A stretch of 64,000 nucleotides of DNA from Terfezia claveryi (GCA_015179025.1 WHUX01000226.1:18636-82635), one strand, 5' to 3'; positions 23,601-35,639 are shown, counted from the stretch's first letter. Program-made: numbers and translations. Notes: a model not told the origin generated them from the letters alone.

Positions 23601-23638
23601 TATTAAGTGTACTGGTTGATTAGAGGGATCCAACATAG

Positions 23639-24188
23639 TATAATAATGGCGTTGGGAACAAGGCGACTAAGAGGTATACTAGAGCAGGAGTAGGGCTAGG
23701 GTAAAATATATGTAAAAGTACTATGTATATGACTAAAGGAAGGCTAGGATAGGGCAAGGGCAAGAGACAATAAGTAAGGACAATAGACATGCAGAAGTAG
23801 TTGCTATGTATGTCAGAGGGAGGCAGCTATGCTGTAGTACTATTTATAAAATAAAGAGGTACATAAGAGAGGTATACAAGTACTGGGAGAAACAAGGTCC
23901 TATATTAGATATATAAGATGTTGGATATAGATCTAATGACAGTATGAGGAACAGAAGATATATATACATAATTCTGAGCTAGGGCAATCAGAAAAGATAA
24001 GCTTCCTGAGATCTCTATTTCAGGAGTTATGCAAGATAGCAATAACTTATTACCTATATCATAGGTAATATCTAGAGCAATAAGGAGCTAATCAATAAAT
24101 AACAATGTGATAATATGATACTTGTGCAATACCTTATTACCTGCGATCACAAGTGATGATCAAGATAACTAACTATGCTATTGTGATA
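23639..24188 (-). repeat. GyC-1 5' LTR (550 bp)
   Basis: In element sense it starts TATCACAATAGC at 24188 and ends at 23639 beside GATCCAACATAG (complement of the primer region). It contains ATCCAACAT downstream of a TATA-rich stretch, complementary to ATGTTGGAT just outside the LTR. Confidence 0.88.
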
Positions 24189-24193
24189 ATTGC

Positions 24194-24426
24194 TATTATG
24201 CATCTGTTTATAGTTTGAGTATAATATAGTTAATATTATAAGTTTCTCAGGCTGGTTTGGTTAGTAGCCTTTGGCCTATTCTACTATATAATAGTGATTG
24301 ACCTTATCTCCTCTATTGACTAGTCGATTGATACTATTGACTAGTCAATTGATACTATTTACTAATTGATTAATATAGGATATACTAATATTAAGGAACA
24401 AATTTATTATTTCTTAAAATTTATAG
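24194..24426. other. AT-rich spacer with 21-bp tandem repeat
   Basis: No gene is visible. From 24315 to about 24375 there are three imperfect copies of ATTGACTAGTC(G/A)ATTGATACT. The sequence ends with the left target duplication of GyD-1 (TATTG, 24427-24431). Confidence 0.6.
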
Positions 24427-24431
24427 TTATT

Positions 24432-25064
24432 GTATAATATGTTATACAAAGAGACTGGAGAATTACATTAGATTAAATAAGTTAATCTAATCTAATCAGA
24501 TAATCTTAAACTAGTAATATATACTATAAAGTAGATTACTAATAGTGTATGATTTATCCTTACTATTAAAGTTATTACTAGTAGTATAAGATTACTGTAA
24601 TAGGTAAAGTAGTATAGGAGTATTAAAGGCACTTAAAGATTAACCAGTGGAACTTCTATATTAATTGTATTCTAACTATATTCTGAGTTTTAACTATTTA
24701 TCTAACTAACTGAAAGGGAAATTCAGGGGACTATATATATTCCTATTAGAGTAGTGCTAGAGTAGTACTGAGGTAGTGCACCATTATTTGACCCTTATAT
24801 GATTTGAAATCAATATAATAGAAACTTTTAAATAGTACTTCCAAATACTATTTAGTACAAAATAGGTTAAGTTTTCTCTTAACTTATATATATGAAGGCA
24901 TATAATAGCATGTGAAAGTATATGATAATATGTGAAATATTAGCAAAGTAGATAGCACACAATGTTGTGTATTTTAAGATACTTACTGAGTAAGAAAATA
25001 TATAGGAAATATATTTATAAGAGAGAAAGTTAGTTATAGGGTATAAGTAAGCTACTTCCTTACA
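24432..25064. repeat. GyD-1: solo LTR of family GyD (633 bp)
   Basis: The LTR starts TATAATATGTTATAC (TGTAAAGTATTGTTAGG in better copies) and ends CTACTTCCTTACA. Perfect 5-bp target duplications TATTG flank it (24427-24431 and 25065-25069), with no internal GyD sequence attached. It arose by recombination between the two LTRs of a former full element. Confidence 0.88.
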
Positions 25065-25069
25065 TATTG

Positions 25070-25930
25070 GCCTAATATAGAAAATATGGATATTAGAACA
25101 GCTAGGCTCAAAAAGAAGGCCTTCTATAGAGCTGACATTTTCATACTTTTTCTTTATCTGGGCCCTTTGTCTTTCCTGCTCTACCCTCTATCTTTCTCAC
25201 TCTACCCTCTATTTTTTCTACTATCTTCGATCCTAAGCCTTTTATTACTTATAGAGTCTCTTCTATTTAGCTTCTATATTCTCTGAAGACTTATTCCCTC
25301 AAAGAATAATTTGAATATATTATAATGGGGTGCCAGTGGGCTAATTGTCCTTATTCTCATCCTCCTTGCTAGGTGCTTCCTCTTTCTTAAGCTTTAGAGT
25401 TATTGCTTCACTTGGGGTAGCAGGCACTTCTATTAGTATAGAAGTACTAATTAGCTTTGGGTAGTAGAGAAAGTGATGTAAATACTACCTAAAAAATAAA
25501 GGATTAGCTACAAGCTTAAAACAATATCTAATTATTTTCCACTATAGTGCCTTTTTCTGTCTCTGAAGGTTTTACTATTTTCAACCACTATACCTGTAAA
25601 GCTGCCTATGGCTTCTAAAAGTGCAGTTCCTTAAGAAGTAATGAAAATATAATCAAAACCTATCTAGTGCAATAAGTCAATTAGGTAAGCTTATTAAGCC
25701 CAAAATTATACATACCAAGATTATACTAGATAACTACCAAACTATATAATTGGCTAAATAACTACATATACAAAGTTTATACCTTGAGGCTGTAGTTGTC
25801 TCTTGTATTTGTCAACTTGATTAGAGATTAGTATCTATGGTACTTGTTTTTTAGTAGCATAAAGGAGGAAGGTAAATAAGAATAATTACTGTTCCCATAT
25901 TACAGATATAGTTTTTTCTACTTTCTTAGG
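25070..25930. other. Unassigned AT-rich region with short pyrimidine repeats
   Basis: A stretch at about 25165-25225 repeats (T)CTACCCTCTAT(C/T)TTTCT with small changes. The 66-codon ORF over it is low-complexity and not convincing. This is probably the 3' non-coding end of Plv-2, whose left terminus I could not identify. Confidence 0.45.
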
Positions 25931-26105
25931 CTACCACTATCAACTACATTAGAGATACTAAAGGCTAGAGAGTAAGGACCAATCGACTACTTAAAGGTCC
26001 TTTTCAACTCACTTCAAGCTACCCTATTGACTACATTAGAAATACCAAGGGGGAGAATAGTGTAGGCTAATTGACTACTTAGGGTTCCTTTTTGGCTCGC
26101 TTCCA
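25931..26105. repeat. 88-bp tandem duplication, probable Plv-2 subterminal repeat
   Basis: Two imperfect copies start at 25931 and 26019. Both contain CTACC.(C/A)TAT..ACTACATTAGA(G/A)ATAC, GACTACTTA and a CTC(A/G)CTTC end. Plv-1 has subterminal repeats of similar period at the same relative place, just beyond the transposase stop. Confidence 0.6.
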
Positions 26106-26349
26106 TATCCACTAGTTACCTCTATTGAGGACAACTATATAGCCATATATCACTATAGTTATTTACTTCTAGCTTAGTTTTATATTCTACTAATTAGAGG
26201 TTACTAACTCTTACAAATAGTCTAATACATATTGAATTTGTCTTGATTAAGATTTTATTTAATAATGTTCTAATCTATAAATATACTCATTCGAGTTCTA
26301 TTATTTTATATACTTTATTCTACTACTAAATATATATATAACTATCTAC

Positions 26350-29300
26350 TCTATTCATTATTCATCTCATTCCAAATATAGTAATCTACTTTATTATTTA
26401 CTATCCACTTTCTAGCTAGCTCTACTAGTATCAAATAAGCTCCTTCTTTAATCAAATATAGTTATACAATTATCTACTTTCCTTTATATTTAAATTTCTG
26501 GATATATGACATTCTATTTGAGTTATGTGGTATTAGATTCTCTACCCAGTCTAGTAGTATAATATATGGCAATTTATACAACTTATTGTTAGTCCCTCAT
26601 ACTATAAATAATGCATTCAAAAACCCTACTACTTGACTATTATAACTCATCAAACCTTTTGTAATGGATACAGGCCATAGTTATATAGACTTAATTTATA
26701 TCCCAACTATATTTTGTCTTACCTACTTTCTATGCCAACTTTTTCTACCTGTTGTACATACATACTTTAGTTGATAACTATTCTTATCATCTACATCCTA
26801 GTCTGGTACTAGAATTTCAATTACATTATATGTTTGCATCTCCATATTCAACAAAATTGTCTCTATATCTAATTATAAGTAATCTACTATCGTACAAACA
26901 TTGTCCCTAAAAAACTGATAAAAATACTTCCCAATCTCTAGAACTAAAAACTCGTTCACTATACCTAACAGATTCTTTATTATCTTGAGCTAATGCTTGC
27001 CTTGTAGTGTCATGAAAATCTTGCTTTAACCTTCTACAATTAGATTCATGCCTCTCCATTTCCAATGCATAATGTCTTTTAACCTCTTCTAAAATGCCAT
27101 ACCCTCCTCTACCTATACTACAATCTCTATTTCCCTTACAATAAAGTTATAATATCTGCTATAACCCATAATTACTTAAAGGATGCTGTCAATATAATTA
27201 TTCTGATAGTATGCGTTCTTGAATTACTTATGCAATGTCTTGCAAACTTCCATTGAAAATTGGGGCAAGCTGCCCTAGTAGAAGATTTAATAAGCCTAAT
27301 ATATCAATATATAGATTTTTGAAAAATTGAAATATGAATCTTCTACCAGAACCTAATTCATTAAGTATACCCATTCCTTCTTATCTTCTACTAAAATATA
27401 AGCCCTTCATGCTGCCGTACATCTAATTGTATCTGTTTGGAGATTTTGACTCTAATTCTATTCTCTTAGTTCTTTTGATATATCATCCACTCTAGCTTTT
27501 ATAGCCTTACTAGCTCAATATTTTAAAAAAAGGTCCTTTTTAGTATAGAAGCATTACAGATATTTCCTCATATATCCTATAGTATTATTAATATGACTTT
27601 AATATCTAGAGAGGAGTACAAAATCAGTCAAGTATCATATACTAGTGATTGCATTCTTAAAATCTCACTCCTAAGTACTTATCAAATATAGTATGTCTGT
27701 CTGGCGGCATAGAGAAGCCATAAAAACCCCTAAGATAACTCTTTGAATTAATTGCATTTCTCTACCAGAGTGTTAACTCAAAAGCCTATATAATTTTTAT
27801 TGAATATAATTGCTTGTAAAGTATTGTTAGGGGGACTGGACAATCAGATTAGATTAGATAAGGATCTAATCTAATCAGATAATCTCAGGCTAGTAATGTA
27901 TACTACAAAGGAGATTACTAATAGTGTATTGTTTATTCTCACTATTAAAGTTATTACCAGTAGCATAAGATTACTATAATAGGTAAAGTAGTATAGGAGT
28001 GCCAAAGGCACTTAGAAGATTAACCAGTAGAACTTCTATATTGATTATACTCTAACTATGTTCTGAGTTCTAATTGTCTGTCCAACTGAAGGGAAATTCA
28101 GGGGACTATATGTATTTCCAATGGGGCAGTACTGGGGTAGTGCTGAGGCAGTGCACCATCATCTGACCCTTACATGTGGTTGAGATCAATATCATCTGAT
28201 CCTCTAGATAGTACTTCCAAATACTATCTAGTACAAAATAGGTTAAGTCTTAACTTTGACTTATATATGTGAAAGCATATGAAAGCATATGAAAACATTT
28301 GATAACATATGAAATATTAGCAAGGCAGACAGCACATAGAATGTTGTATGTTTTGAGATGCTTGCTGAGTAAGAAAATACATAAGAAATATATTTGTGAG
28401 GGAGAGGGTTAGTCATAGGGTATAAGTAAGCCACTTCCTTATATTGCTAGAGTAACAAGGTAGTAAACTCCAAATATTATTAAATGTAGGGAGTCTATTA
28501 TAGCTTTCCAAAAACCTCTTGATCCATTCCATTAAATATTACAGGTTCCCCAATAGTATAGTATAAAGGATATCTAATTAAATAACTTCTTATAAGACTA
28601 TACCTTGCAGGGTCTATAGTGCATTATTGATAGCTTTTACCTCCTTATCATAAAGACTTATAGTATCTGATTTGTTAACCTATTCTCACCATTTTTTAGT
28701 ATTATACATAGGATATTCCTGAAACTAGCCTAATTAGTCCTGAAGATATTTACATATTGGACATCTTATAGAATAAATCCTATATATTATTGCATTTTCT
28801 ATATAGTCTACAAGCCAGCCAGCAACTCGGAAATAATATTTCCTAATTACCTTATCTGTATACTTTATTTTCTACCTATTTTATATAGCATCTAATAATG
28901 GATATAAGATAAACCTAAGTAACTTATGTAAAACCTGAATTGTCTCTTGCTCTTGTCTCTCTTCTAACTAGCTAGAGATTTTTTTAACTTACTTGAGACT
29001 ATAAGGCAATAGGGCAACCAGTATTAAGGCATAAGATGTAGGTTTCTTCTGAAACCTTGACTTGATATTGCTAATGCTTATATATATGGGCCATACTTTA
29101 CTATCACTAGAAAGATTTGTCAGGTGGATAACATTAGACACAAAGAGTATAGGAACCAATGTAGTACCCACTAGAAGTGTCATTTAAGATCTAAAATCAA
29201 TAACCAAATTATTGCCAAATATAGTACCTACAAGTCATCAATAGGGCAATTGCATATCTATATATCCTACCACCATGATACAGTATTCATCTCTATATAA

Positions 29301-30280
29301 ACCCTTTCTTACTATATATTAAAGTTCCTGACTGGGGCCCAATATATATATGCTGCAAATGATTTTCTATATACCAAGTACTTTAATGATGTCAAAATAT
29401 CCTGATATCAGAACTCCATATTGTTTGCTAGATTGAAGTTTATGAACCCATTCTTTTACAGTAGATTAGTAATTATCTGGTCAATCTTCTAATATAAGGT
29501 AGAAGTAGATCAGAATAAAAACCTTAAACTGCCATCTATTATAAACCTTTATATGTTCGAACTTTATTCAAGGAAGTTATCTTTAAAAAATATATTAATC
29601 TGAGCCTTTGGCAAATATGTTTTGTATAGAAATCTTACAAGTTTGAAATCTAGAGTATCTTAGAAAGGTTAAAAGAAATTGCATATAGAATACCTTTATA
29701 TAACTGAAGGATATACCAAAATAACCTTGCCTGCTTTATTGTTGGCAAAGAAATATACGGCATCTCTAGTAGAACTGACTATATCCATTTGTTAACTTAC
29801 CAAACCAGAATTCTTACTACTATCCTAAGCAATTTCTTCTCACTATTCTTGCTAAGGCTCTATCCTATTTTACTATATAAAGTTAGAAAGATTGAGAAGA
29901 GGTAGTTCAACTTATCCTAAAAGTCCTTGATATTTCTAGACTAAGTTGTCTCTATTAGTTACCCTTTAGCATCTAATTGTTTATTACTTATGCTAGTTTT
30001 CCCTTGTTTTTATGAGTGCCAGAGTTTGGGATGTTGTTTCTCTAAATAATTTATAAGGATGCTAGCTAATTTAAAAGCCTGATTGCAAATTGGGTACATA
30101 CTACTATTATATTGTACTACATTAATTAATACTAGTATTATATTCCAATAATTATTATTTAGAATTATGTTTGCTTGTTTTTGTTTAGATAGTTAGTACT
30201 ACTCATTAAAATAGTTTGTTTCCAAATGAATAGTAAGCCTACCAGCTGTTTTAAAGGGCTAGCTACAAATAAGGTATCTA
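26350..30280 (-). pseudogene. Plv-2: RIP-decayed Plavaka transposase with two C2H2 fingers
   Basis: Read on the minus strand, the order matches Plv-1. A first finger-like segment lies at about 30275-30205 (LIC..PFKTAGRLTIHLETN). A second at about 30095-30030 (ICNQAFKLASILINYLEKQHPKL) aligns with the Plv-1 finger. The central block at 29183-28989 (LVGTTLVPILFVSN..KVWPIYISISNI) matches Plv-1. A WNGS-like stretch follows at about 28540, then LPQFSMEVCKTLHK and FKNAYYQNN near 27280-27190, SQVVGFLNALF near 26620, and the C-terminal EGAYLILVELARKWIVNNKVD near 26430-26370. Several knuckle residues are replaced by Tyr, as expected from C-to-T/G-to-A changes. GyD-2 interrupts it. There is no usable frame. 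Confidence 0.8.
27815..28443. repeat. GyD-2: solo LTR inside Plv-2 (629 bp)
   Basis: It starts TGTAAAGTATTGTTAGGGGG and ends CCACTTCCTTATA (TTACA in other copies). Perfect target duplications TTGCT lie at 27810-27814 and 28444-28448. It is less AT-shifted than the surrounding Plavaka DNA, so it came later. Confidence 0.92.
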
Positions 30281-30534
30281 CTAATTATTGAACTTGGACT
30301 CAAAGAATTCATTGAGAATATAAAGAGTGGTTTAGTAAGTTTAGAGTAAAGATCTATTTAGGCAAGGTACCAACCTAACTAAAAGAAAAGCTAGCCTAAT
30401 CTAGTAGTCTAATTTAGGTTGCTTATTGCTACTATATGTCTCTTTTAAACATGCCAAATTAAAATGAACCTAGCTTTGTTAATTAGTTAACTCTAGCAAT
30501 ATTCAGTTTATAATACTTATTAGTAGAGAAAGCT
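30281..30534. other. AT-rich spacer, nothing recognised
   Basis: Probably the 5' non-coding part of Plv-2. A short match (TCTAATTTAGGTTGCTTATTGCTA, about 30400) resembles the sequence flanking GyC-1. No gene is visible. Confidence 0.4.
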
Positions 30535-30536
30535 TA

Positions 30537-30784
30537 CATCAGCAAGAAAAAAGTGGCATCGGGACGCTAGGTGGTGTCTGCAGGAGACAGGGTTGTCTCT
30601 TGTGTCTTTTGTATCTTTTGTGTCTCCTGAGTGTCTCCTGAGTGTCTCTTATATATCTTCTAGTATCTTTCAGTATCTCCAGGAGATACTAAGAGACATT
30701 CTGCTAATCGTAGAGACATATCTTGTCTTTACTGGCATTACTGTCTCTAGAGACATTGGAGACAAACTATTTTCTTTCTTGATA
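30537..30784. mobile_element. MITE-1: 248-bp TA-flanked miniature element
   Basis: The left end CATCAGCAAGAAAAAAGTGG at 30537 is nearly identical to the ends of FB-1 and continues GCATCGGGACGC, as at the Plv-1 end. The right end CTTTCTTGATA at 30784 is a mutated complement. TA flanks both sides (30535-30536 and 30785-30786). The interior is made of GTCTC/GAGAC words, the same subterminal vocabulary as Plv-1. It has no coding capacity. The right end is less certain than the left. Confidence 0.65.
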
Positions 30785-30786
30785 TA

Positions 30787-31511
30787 GCTAGTCTACCTTA
30801 CAATATAGATGCTAAAGATTGCTAGCTTTCTTTGTCCATCTTATTCTAATAACACTTATTTACTAAACTATATACTAGTTATGTAACACTTATATATTTG
30901 GCATCTTTGTACTGCTACTTTGCTATACCGTTTGAGGACTATCATACAAACATAATGATATACAAACAACTAGCTATCAAACCTATTGAGTTATAAAATG
31001 AACTAGTATAGTATAGCAAAGCTATAGTTACTATTATTTATAGTATAGTAAATACTGTAAAGGAGTCTTGTATATATATAAAGGGCCTCTACTATCTATT
31101 AGAATACAGAATCCAGTTTATTGTAAAGCAATTATTATCTACATTACATCTGAATTCTATACATAGAAATATTGAATCATGAGATTTTTACACTTCTAAA
31201 TTCTATATATAAAAACTTTAAATTATTAGATTTTCTCACTTCTGAATTCTATACATGGAAACTTTGAATTGTGAGATTTTTATAGAGTTGTTACTTTATC
31301 AGCTAGCTAGTTATGGTATATTACAAATCAGATATCAGATAAACAGGTTTAACTAATTTAGATTTTACCATATTAGGTAGTTACTTATTTAGTGACTACA
31401 ACAGCAACAACAACAACAATAACAATAACAACAATAACAACAACAACAACAATAACAACAACAATAACAACAACAACAACAACAACATGTTAAGAGTTGT
31501 TGTAAAGAGGG
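30787..31511. other. AT-rich region with 46-bp tandem repeats and CAA microsatellite
   Basis: Three imperfect copies of a roughly 46-bp unit (CTGAATTCTATACAT.GAAA.TTTGAAT) lie at about 31149-31286. A (CAA/TAA)n microsatellite runs from about 31398 to 31487. No gene is visible. Confidence 0.7.
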
Positions 31512-31516
31512 ATTAG

Positions 31517-32149
31517 TATAAAGTGTTATTAGAGGGACTAGACAATCAGATTAGATTAGATAAGGATCTAATCTAATCAAATAATCTTAGGCTAGTAATA
31601 TATCCTACAAAGTAGATTACTAATAGTGTATTGTTTATTCTCACTATTAAAGTTATTACCAGTAGCATAAGATTACTGTAATAGGTAAAGTAGTATAGAA
31701 GTGCCAAAGGCACTTAGAAGATTATCCAGTAGAACTTCTATATTGATTGTACTCTAACTATGTTCTGACTTCTAACTGTCTATCCAACTGAAGGGAAATT
31801 CAAGGGACTATATGTGTTTCTAACGGAGCAGTGCTGAGGCAGTGCTGAGGTAGTGAGTGCACCATTATCTGTACCTTACATGTGGTTGAGATCAATATCA
31901 TCTGATTCTCTAGATAGTACTTCCAAATACTATCTAGTACAAAATAGGTTAAGTCTTAACTTTGACTTATACATATGAAAGCATATGAAAGTATGTGAAA
32001 GTATGTGATAACATGTGAAATATTAGTAAGGCAGACAGCATACAGAATGTTGTGTGTTTTGAGATGCTTACTGAGTAAGAAAATACATAAGAAATACATT
32101 TGTGAGGGAGAGGGTTAGTCATAGAGTATGAGTAAGCCACTTCCTTACA
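31517..32149 (-). repeat. GyD-3 3' LTR (633 bp)
   Basis: In plus-strand view it runs TATAAAGTGTTATTAGAGGG to CCACTTCCTTACA. The adjacent polypurine tract on the minus strand reads AAACAGGGAGGCA (about 32150-32162). Confidence 0.9.
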
Positions 32150-32211
32150 TGCCTCCCTGTTTAGATAAAAACTCCATCCTAGAAAATAAACAGGGTCTGG
32201 ATTTATATACA

Positions 32212-32800
32212 TTAGTAGTCAACATTCAATTTATAAAACCTATTGTTCCTATCCTTGTAGGAACTACTACCTTCTGCTCCTCTGTTATACTTGATATTAT
32301 TATACCCCTGCTTGAAATCCTTAACAATAGGAATGTCATCAAAATACTGACTAATTACCCTTTGTGGTTGTCTTTCTCTAAAGAAATATCTAAGCATCAA
32401 TTGTGGTAAGTTTACCTGTTTTCCTTTGTCTTTGTCAATCTTGACTGCATTGGATGAAACAGAGGGAGCAAGGACTTTCTTTCTTTCATTATCAATCATT
32501 TCCAGACTCTCTTTCCTTATCTTATTTTTTCTAAGCTTGTTCTCACTAACTTTCCTCTTTTTATAAGTTGCTTACTTACTACCAGTCAACCAGAATTGTT
32601 TTTTCAATGACTCATCAACACCATCAGCATATACCCATTCACTATACTTATGAGGCTATCTCTTCCATTTCACCTTGTACTGCAACTTTCCTGTTCCAGG
32701 TTGTAACCTGAATTCCAACACTCTTTCTACCTCATACCTATCTTCCTTAACTGGTCCTGATTGTTCCAGAGTTCTGGAAGGGAACAGTTGTATTAGATTA
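32212..32800 (-). pseudogene. GyD-3 pol C-terminus: chromodomain and basic tail
   Basis: Minus-strand translation from about 32770 gives EDRYEVERVLEFRL, LQYKVKWKR, then a stop, then SEWVYADGVDESLKKQFW, a chromodomain like that of GyB-6. A Lys-rich tail follows (MIDNERKKVLAPSVSSNAVK...; 32499-32212). Chromodomains of chromoviruses are known to steer integration to methylated-histone chromatin. The same tail is present in GyD-4 (46857-46603). Confidence 0.8.
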
Positions 32801-33163
32801 GGGAAGAAGGGTTTCAGAAGTGAGGTGTGGAAGGCATTGTTAATATTATTAAGATCAGGGAAGTCAGTGAAGTCAAGTTTAGCATTTTGACTCCATGGTG
32901 TATATTTGGTAATGGTGAAGGGGCCTATCTATTTAGGGGATAGTTTGAAGGAGTGGTACCTTGCTGGTAGGTTTTTTGTTGATAGCATCTCCTGATTATT
33001 GACTTGGTAATCAAGAGAGGCTCTTTGTGTTTGTTGGCTTGCTGAATTTGGTCCTTTTTTGCCTTAGTAAGGTTTTCAGCAACCTGGTAAAATCTGGTTG
33101 TAGGGTTTGAATAGGTAGGTATAGGGTGAGGTAGGATAGGTGCAGATAAATTAGGCTGGTATC

Positions 33164-34010
33164 CTAGCTTGGTAAAGAAAGGGAATGTCCTCTTATGGAA
33201 CTAACTCTTGCATTCACCTCTGTTTGAACAGAAGGTGTGGCTTGTACCCAATTCATCCCTTGTTTCAGCTTCTTAGCTGCAAATATAGGAATAATTGTCC
33301 TATTCTTTCTTTCACTTATTTCATTAGTTTGGAGGTGATATGTGGAAGATGCTTCATACATAATTCCATTTTTCTGCATCCAATCTTGAAATGTAGTAGA
33401 TATAAACAAGGGGTCTTGGTCAGAAATAATTTCATAAGCAAATCCCACATTAGGCTTAATGAATCTTTCAAAGATATCAATAACTCCTAATGTGTCAACA
33501 TTATCTGCAACAGGTAGTAAAAATGTAAAATCAGAATTCCTGTCAGTTATGACTAATAACTTATAAAATGTCAACATGTGAGGCTTATCATCAACAGGAG
33601 TTCTATAACCAAGAGTAAATTCAGTACATGAAATCATAATAGGTTCTATACTAAAAAATCCATAGCCATGCTACCCTATGGCCTAGTAGGTACATTAGAG
33701 AAGTAAGATATCAGAGGGTTTCTGTATGGATCCTTTGGTAATTTGGCAGGTTTCACAACTCCTGACAAATTCTTCAACCTGTTTATAAAATTCCTGAAAG
33801 ATGTACTTATTGGTAAGCTCATGAATTGTTTATACAAGGCTTTCATATCCAGTGGTGACATGTGCTTGTTAGATAAGAGCTTCAGAGGCAGGGTTACCTT
33901 TAACTTGTAGTCCTTTGGAATGACCATCCTCCAAGCAAAATTCTTCAGCAGGTACATAAACTCATCTTGTACCTTTGCTGTAGGTACCTTTTCTCCCTTT
34001 TAATCCATAA
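33164..34010 (-). pseudogene. GyD-3 integrase
   Basis: Two fragments are recognisable. One at 33957-33676 (zinc-binding side and linker) includes SFRNFINRLKNLSGVVKPAKLPKDP, with DPYRNP resembling the C-Q-R-TK linker seen in GyB-6. The core at 33637-33164 includes KLLVITDRNSDFTFLLPVADN, ISDQDPLFISTTFQDWMQK (second catalytic Asp) and STYHLQTNEISERKNRT (equivalent of YHPQTDGQSE, catalytic Glu region). They lie in different frames. Confidence 0.8.
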
Positions 34011-34187
34011 GTATAGTGGTCCAAACACTGTATCTTTTTCCAACTCTTCTCTATAATGCCATTTCAACTTATAATCTCCTATCTACTCAGCAATTACCAA
34101 ATCTGGTTCCAGTTTTTTTATTATTATCCTGGACTTCTAGTGCCTTCTTTAGGTGGTCACTATTGTGGAAGAGCTTATTGAGAGCCT

Positions 34188-35572
34188 TTAGATTATTTTT
34201 CCTAGTGTCATAGGAGATGACAAAGTTTTTGTTCTAGTTATGGTAACCAAGACAATACTTGCATCTTGGTATCTCTTTTTCTCCTGTAGTAGTAACTTTT
34301 GGGAGTCCTGAGTATAGATGAGACCAGTGACTATCTTGGTTGCATATGCTGCATTTTTTGATGGTTCTTTTATTAGTAGATAGAGTTTGTTGTCAAGAGG
34401 GCATTTGTTGCTGAGGTGTGTGGTTTCCATACAATTGGTGCATCTGGAAGGAGGAAATTTGATGCCTCTAGGACATTCTTCCTTAAAGTGTCCAAATGCC
34501 CAACATTTGTCATAAAGATTAATACCGAGATCTTTGTTGTTGCATTGGAATGTGTGTAGCCATTTTTACTACATTGGGAACAAAACTGTTGTGTTGAGTT
34601 TTATTGGAGGAAGATGGGAGGATTGGATCTCAAGGGAGGCATCAGAAGGGTGCTGATAGAGGATACAGGTGAGGCTCCTGGAGGAGGAGGAGGCTGGAAG
34701 TGCACCTTCTTGTTGTCTGCCTCATCCTTATACTTAGGTGAGGCTGCCCTTCTCTTCAAGGTACCTTCAAGAGTGGGGTTCCACTCCTGAAGGTTTCCCA
34801 CAACCACAGAACCCCTGTCAGCCCTTTTCAAGGACTGTTCCATCTGTTCTGTAGTCATGGGTTTCCTAGCTCTTTCCCATTCTTAGGTGCATCTGATCAG
34901 AAGATTGATCCACAAGGGTCCATTCCTATGGGTCCTCTACCTCAGGGGCAGCAAGAGTAGAGGGAGAGGATGTACTAGGTCTTTTGTTAATTACCACTTC
35001 AAACTTGGTTTTCTTGTAACTGACCTTCCTCTCTCTTCATCCTCTTGTTGTTGCTGTTGGGCCTGGGCCTGATGGTAGTGGCAGCAGTTTGGACGGCTGC
35101 TGGCTCCTGCTGGAGCTGTTTGAGCCTGAAATTTCTTTGTGGGTGTTAGATTCATTAGGTTCAGGGTCATCCTCAACTGTGGTTTGTACCTTTCAGCCTT
35201 AAAGACTGCATTTAGGCCTTCTCTATCATGCCAGACAGGCCTAGTGCTATCAACCTCCTGTACCTGTCTTGGTGGGAGGTTGGTTGTAGTGATCTGGAGA
35301 GGAAGGAGTCTCCTTCTCCTTTGGATGGTGTTAGGAGATTGTCTCCCAAGATTGTGGAGATACTGGTCTCTCAGTGGCTCCTCTGATCCTGAGCTATTGT
35401 GGGGAAGGCATTGTTGGTGATGGAGAATGTGAGGAGGAGTTTTCTTGAAAGTTTGTATTAGGACAGAGAGGTGTTGGTTACTACTGGATATTGTAGTAAG
35501 GCAGTTGTATAGTGAGAAGACTGTCCAGTAGAGGGGGATTAGAGGGACTATATACTCTTCTAGATAGTACAT
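34188..35572 (-). pseudogene. GyD-3 zinc-knuckle insert between RNase H and integrase
   Basis: This is about 1.4 kb of coding sequence not found at this place in typical gypsy pol. Minus-strand pieces are 35572-34991 (Gln/Arg-rich), 34858-34601 (MTTEQMEQSLKRADRG...) and 34600-34188. The last holds two clear CCHC motifs near 34520-34410: CWAFGHFKEEC (first Cys pair degraded) and CTNCMETTHLSNKC (C-X2-C-X4-H-X4-C). A CSQCSKNGYTH half-motif lies near 34570. The MT.(E/R)QMEQ start and knuckle layout match the corresponding GyB-6 insert. It is probably nucleic-acid binding, inferred from the motif only. Confidence 0.65.
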
Positions 35573-35639
35573 CTGCTATGTGTTGTCCTTGCCTGAATGT
35601 ATTCTAGGGTTATGTCAAACTGACTCATAGTCTCTTGCC

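Larger units (their letters stand above)
12099..24188 (-). mobile_element. GyC-1: full-length chromodomain gypsy element with nested Cop-2
   Basis: The element lies on the minus strand with 3' LTR at 12099-12647 and 5' LTR at 23639-24188. Flanking 5-bp duplications are ATTAC (12094-12098) and ATTGC (24189-24193), differing by one G-to-A change. Without Cop-2 and its extra target copy the length is 6246 bp. Order on the minus strand is LTR, gag, protease, RT, RNase H, integrase, chromodomain, LTR. All frames are heavily broken by RIP-type mutations. Confidence 0.9.

Noticed and set aside
25086..25286. 66-codon ORF with Leu/Phe-rich tail
   Set aside because: Hydrophobicity comes from the CTACCCTCTAT-type pyrimidine repeat; nothing else supports a gene.
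34887..35420. Plus-strand ORFs inside GyD-3
   Set aside because: Shadows of the minus-strand pol insert.
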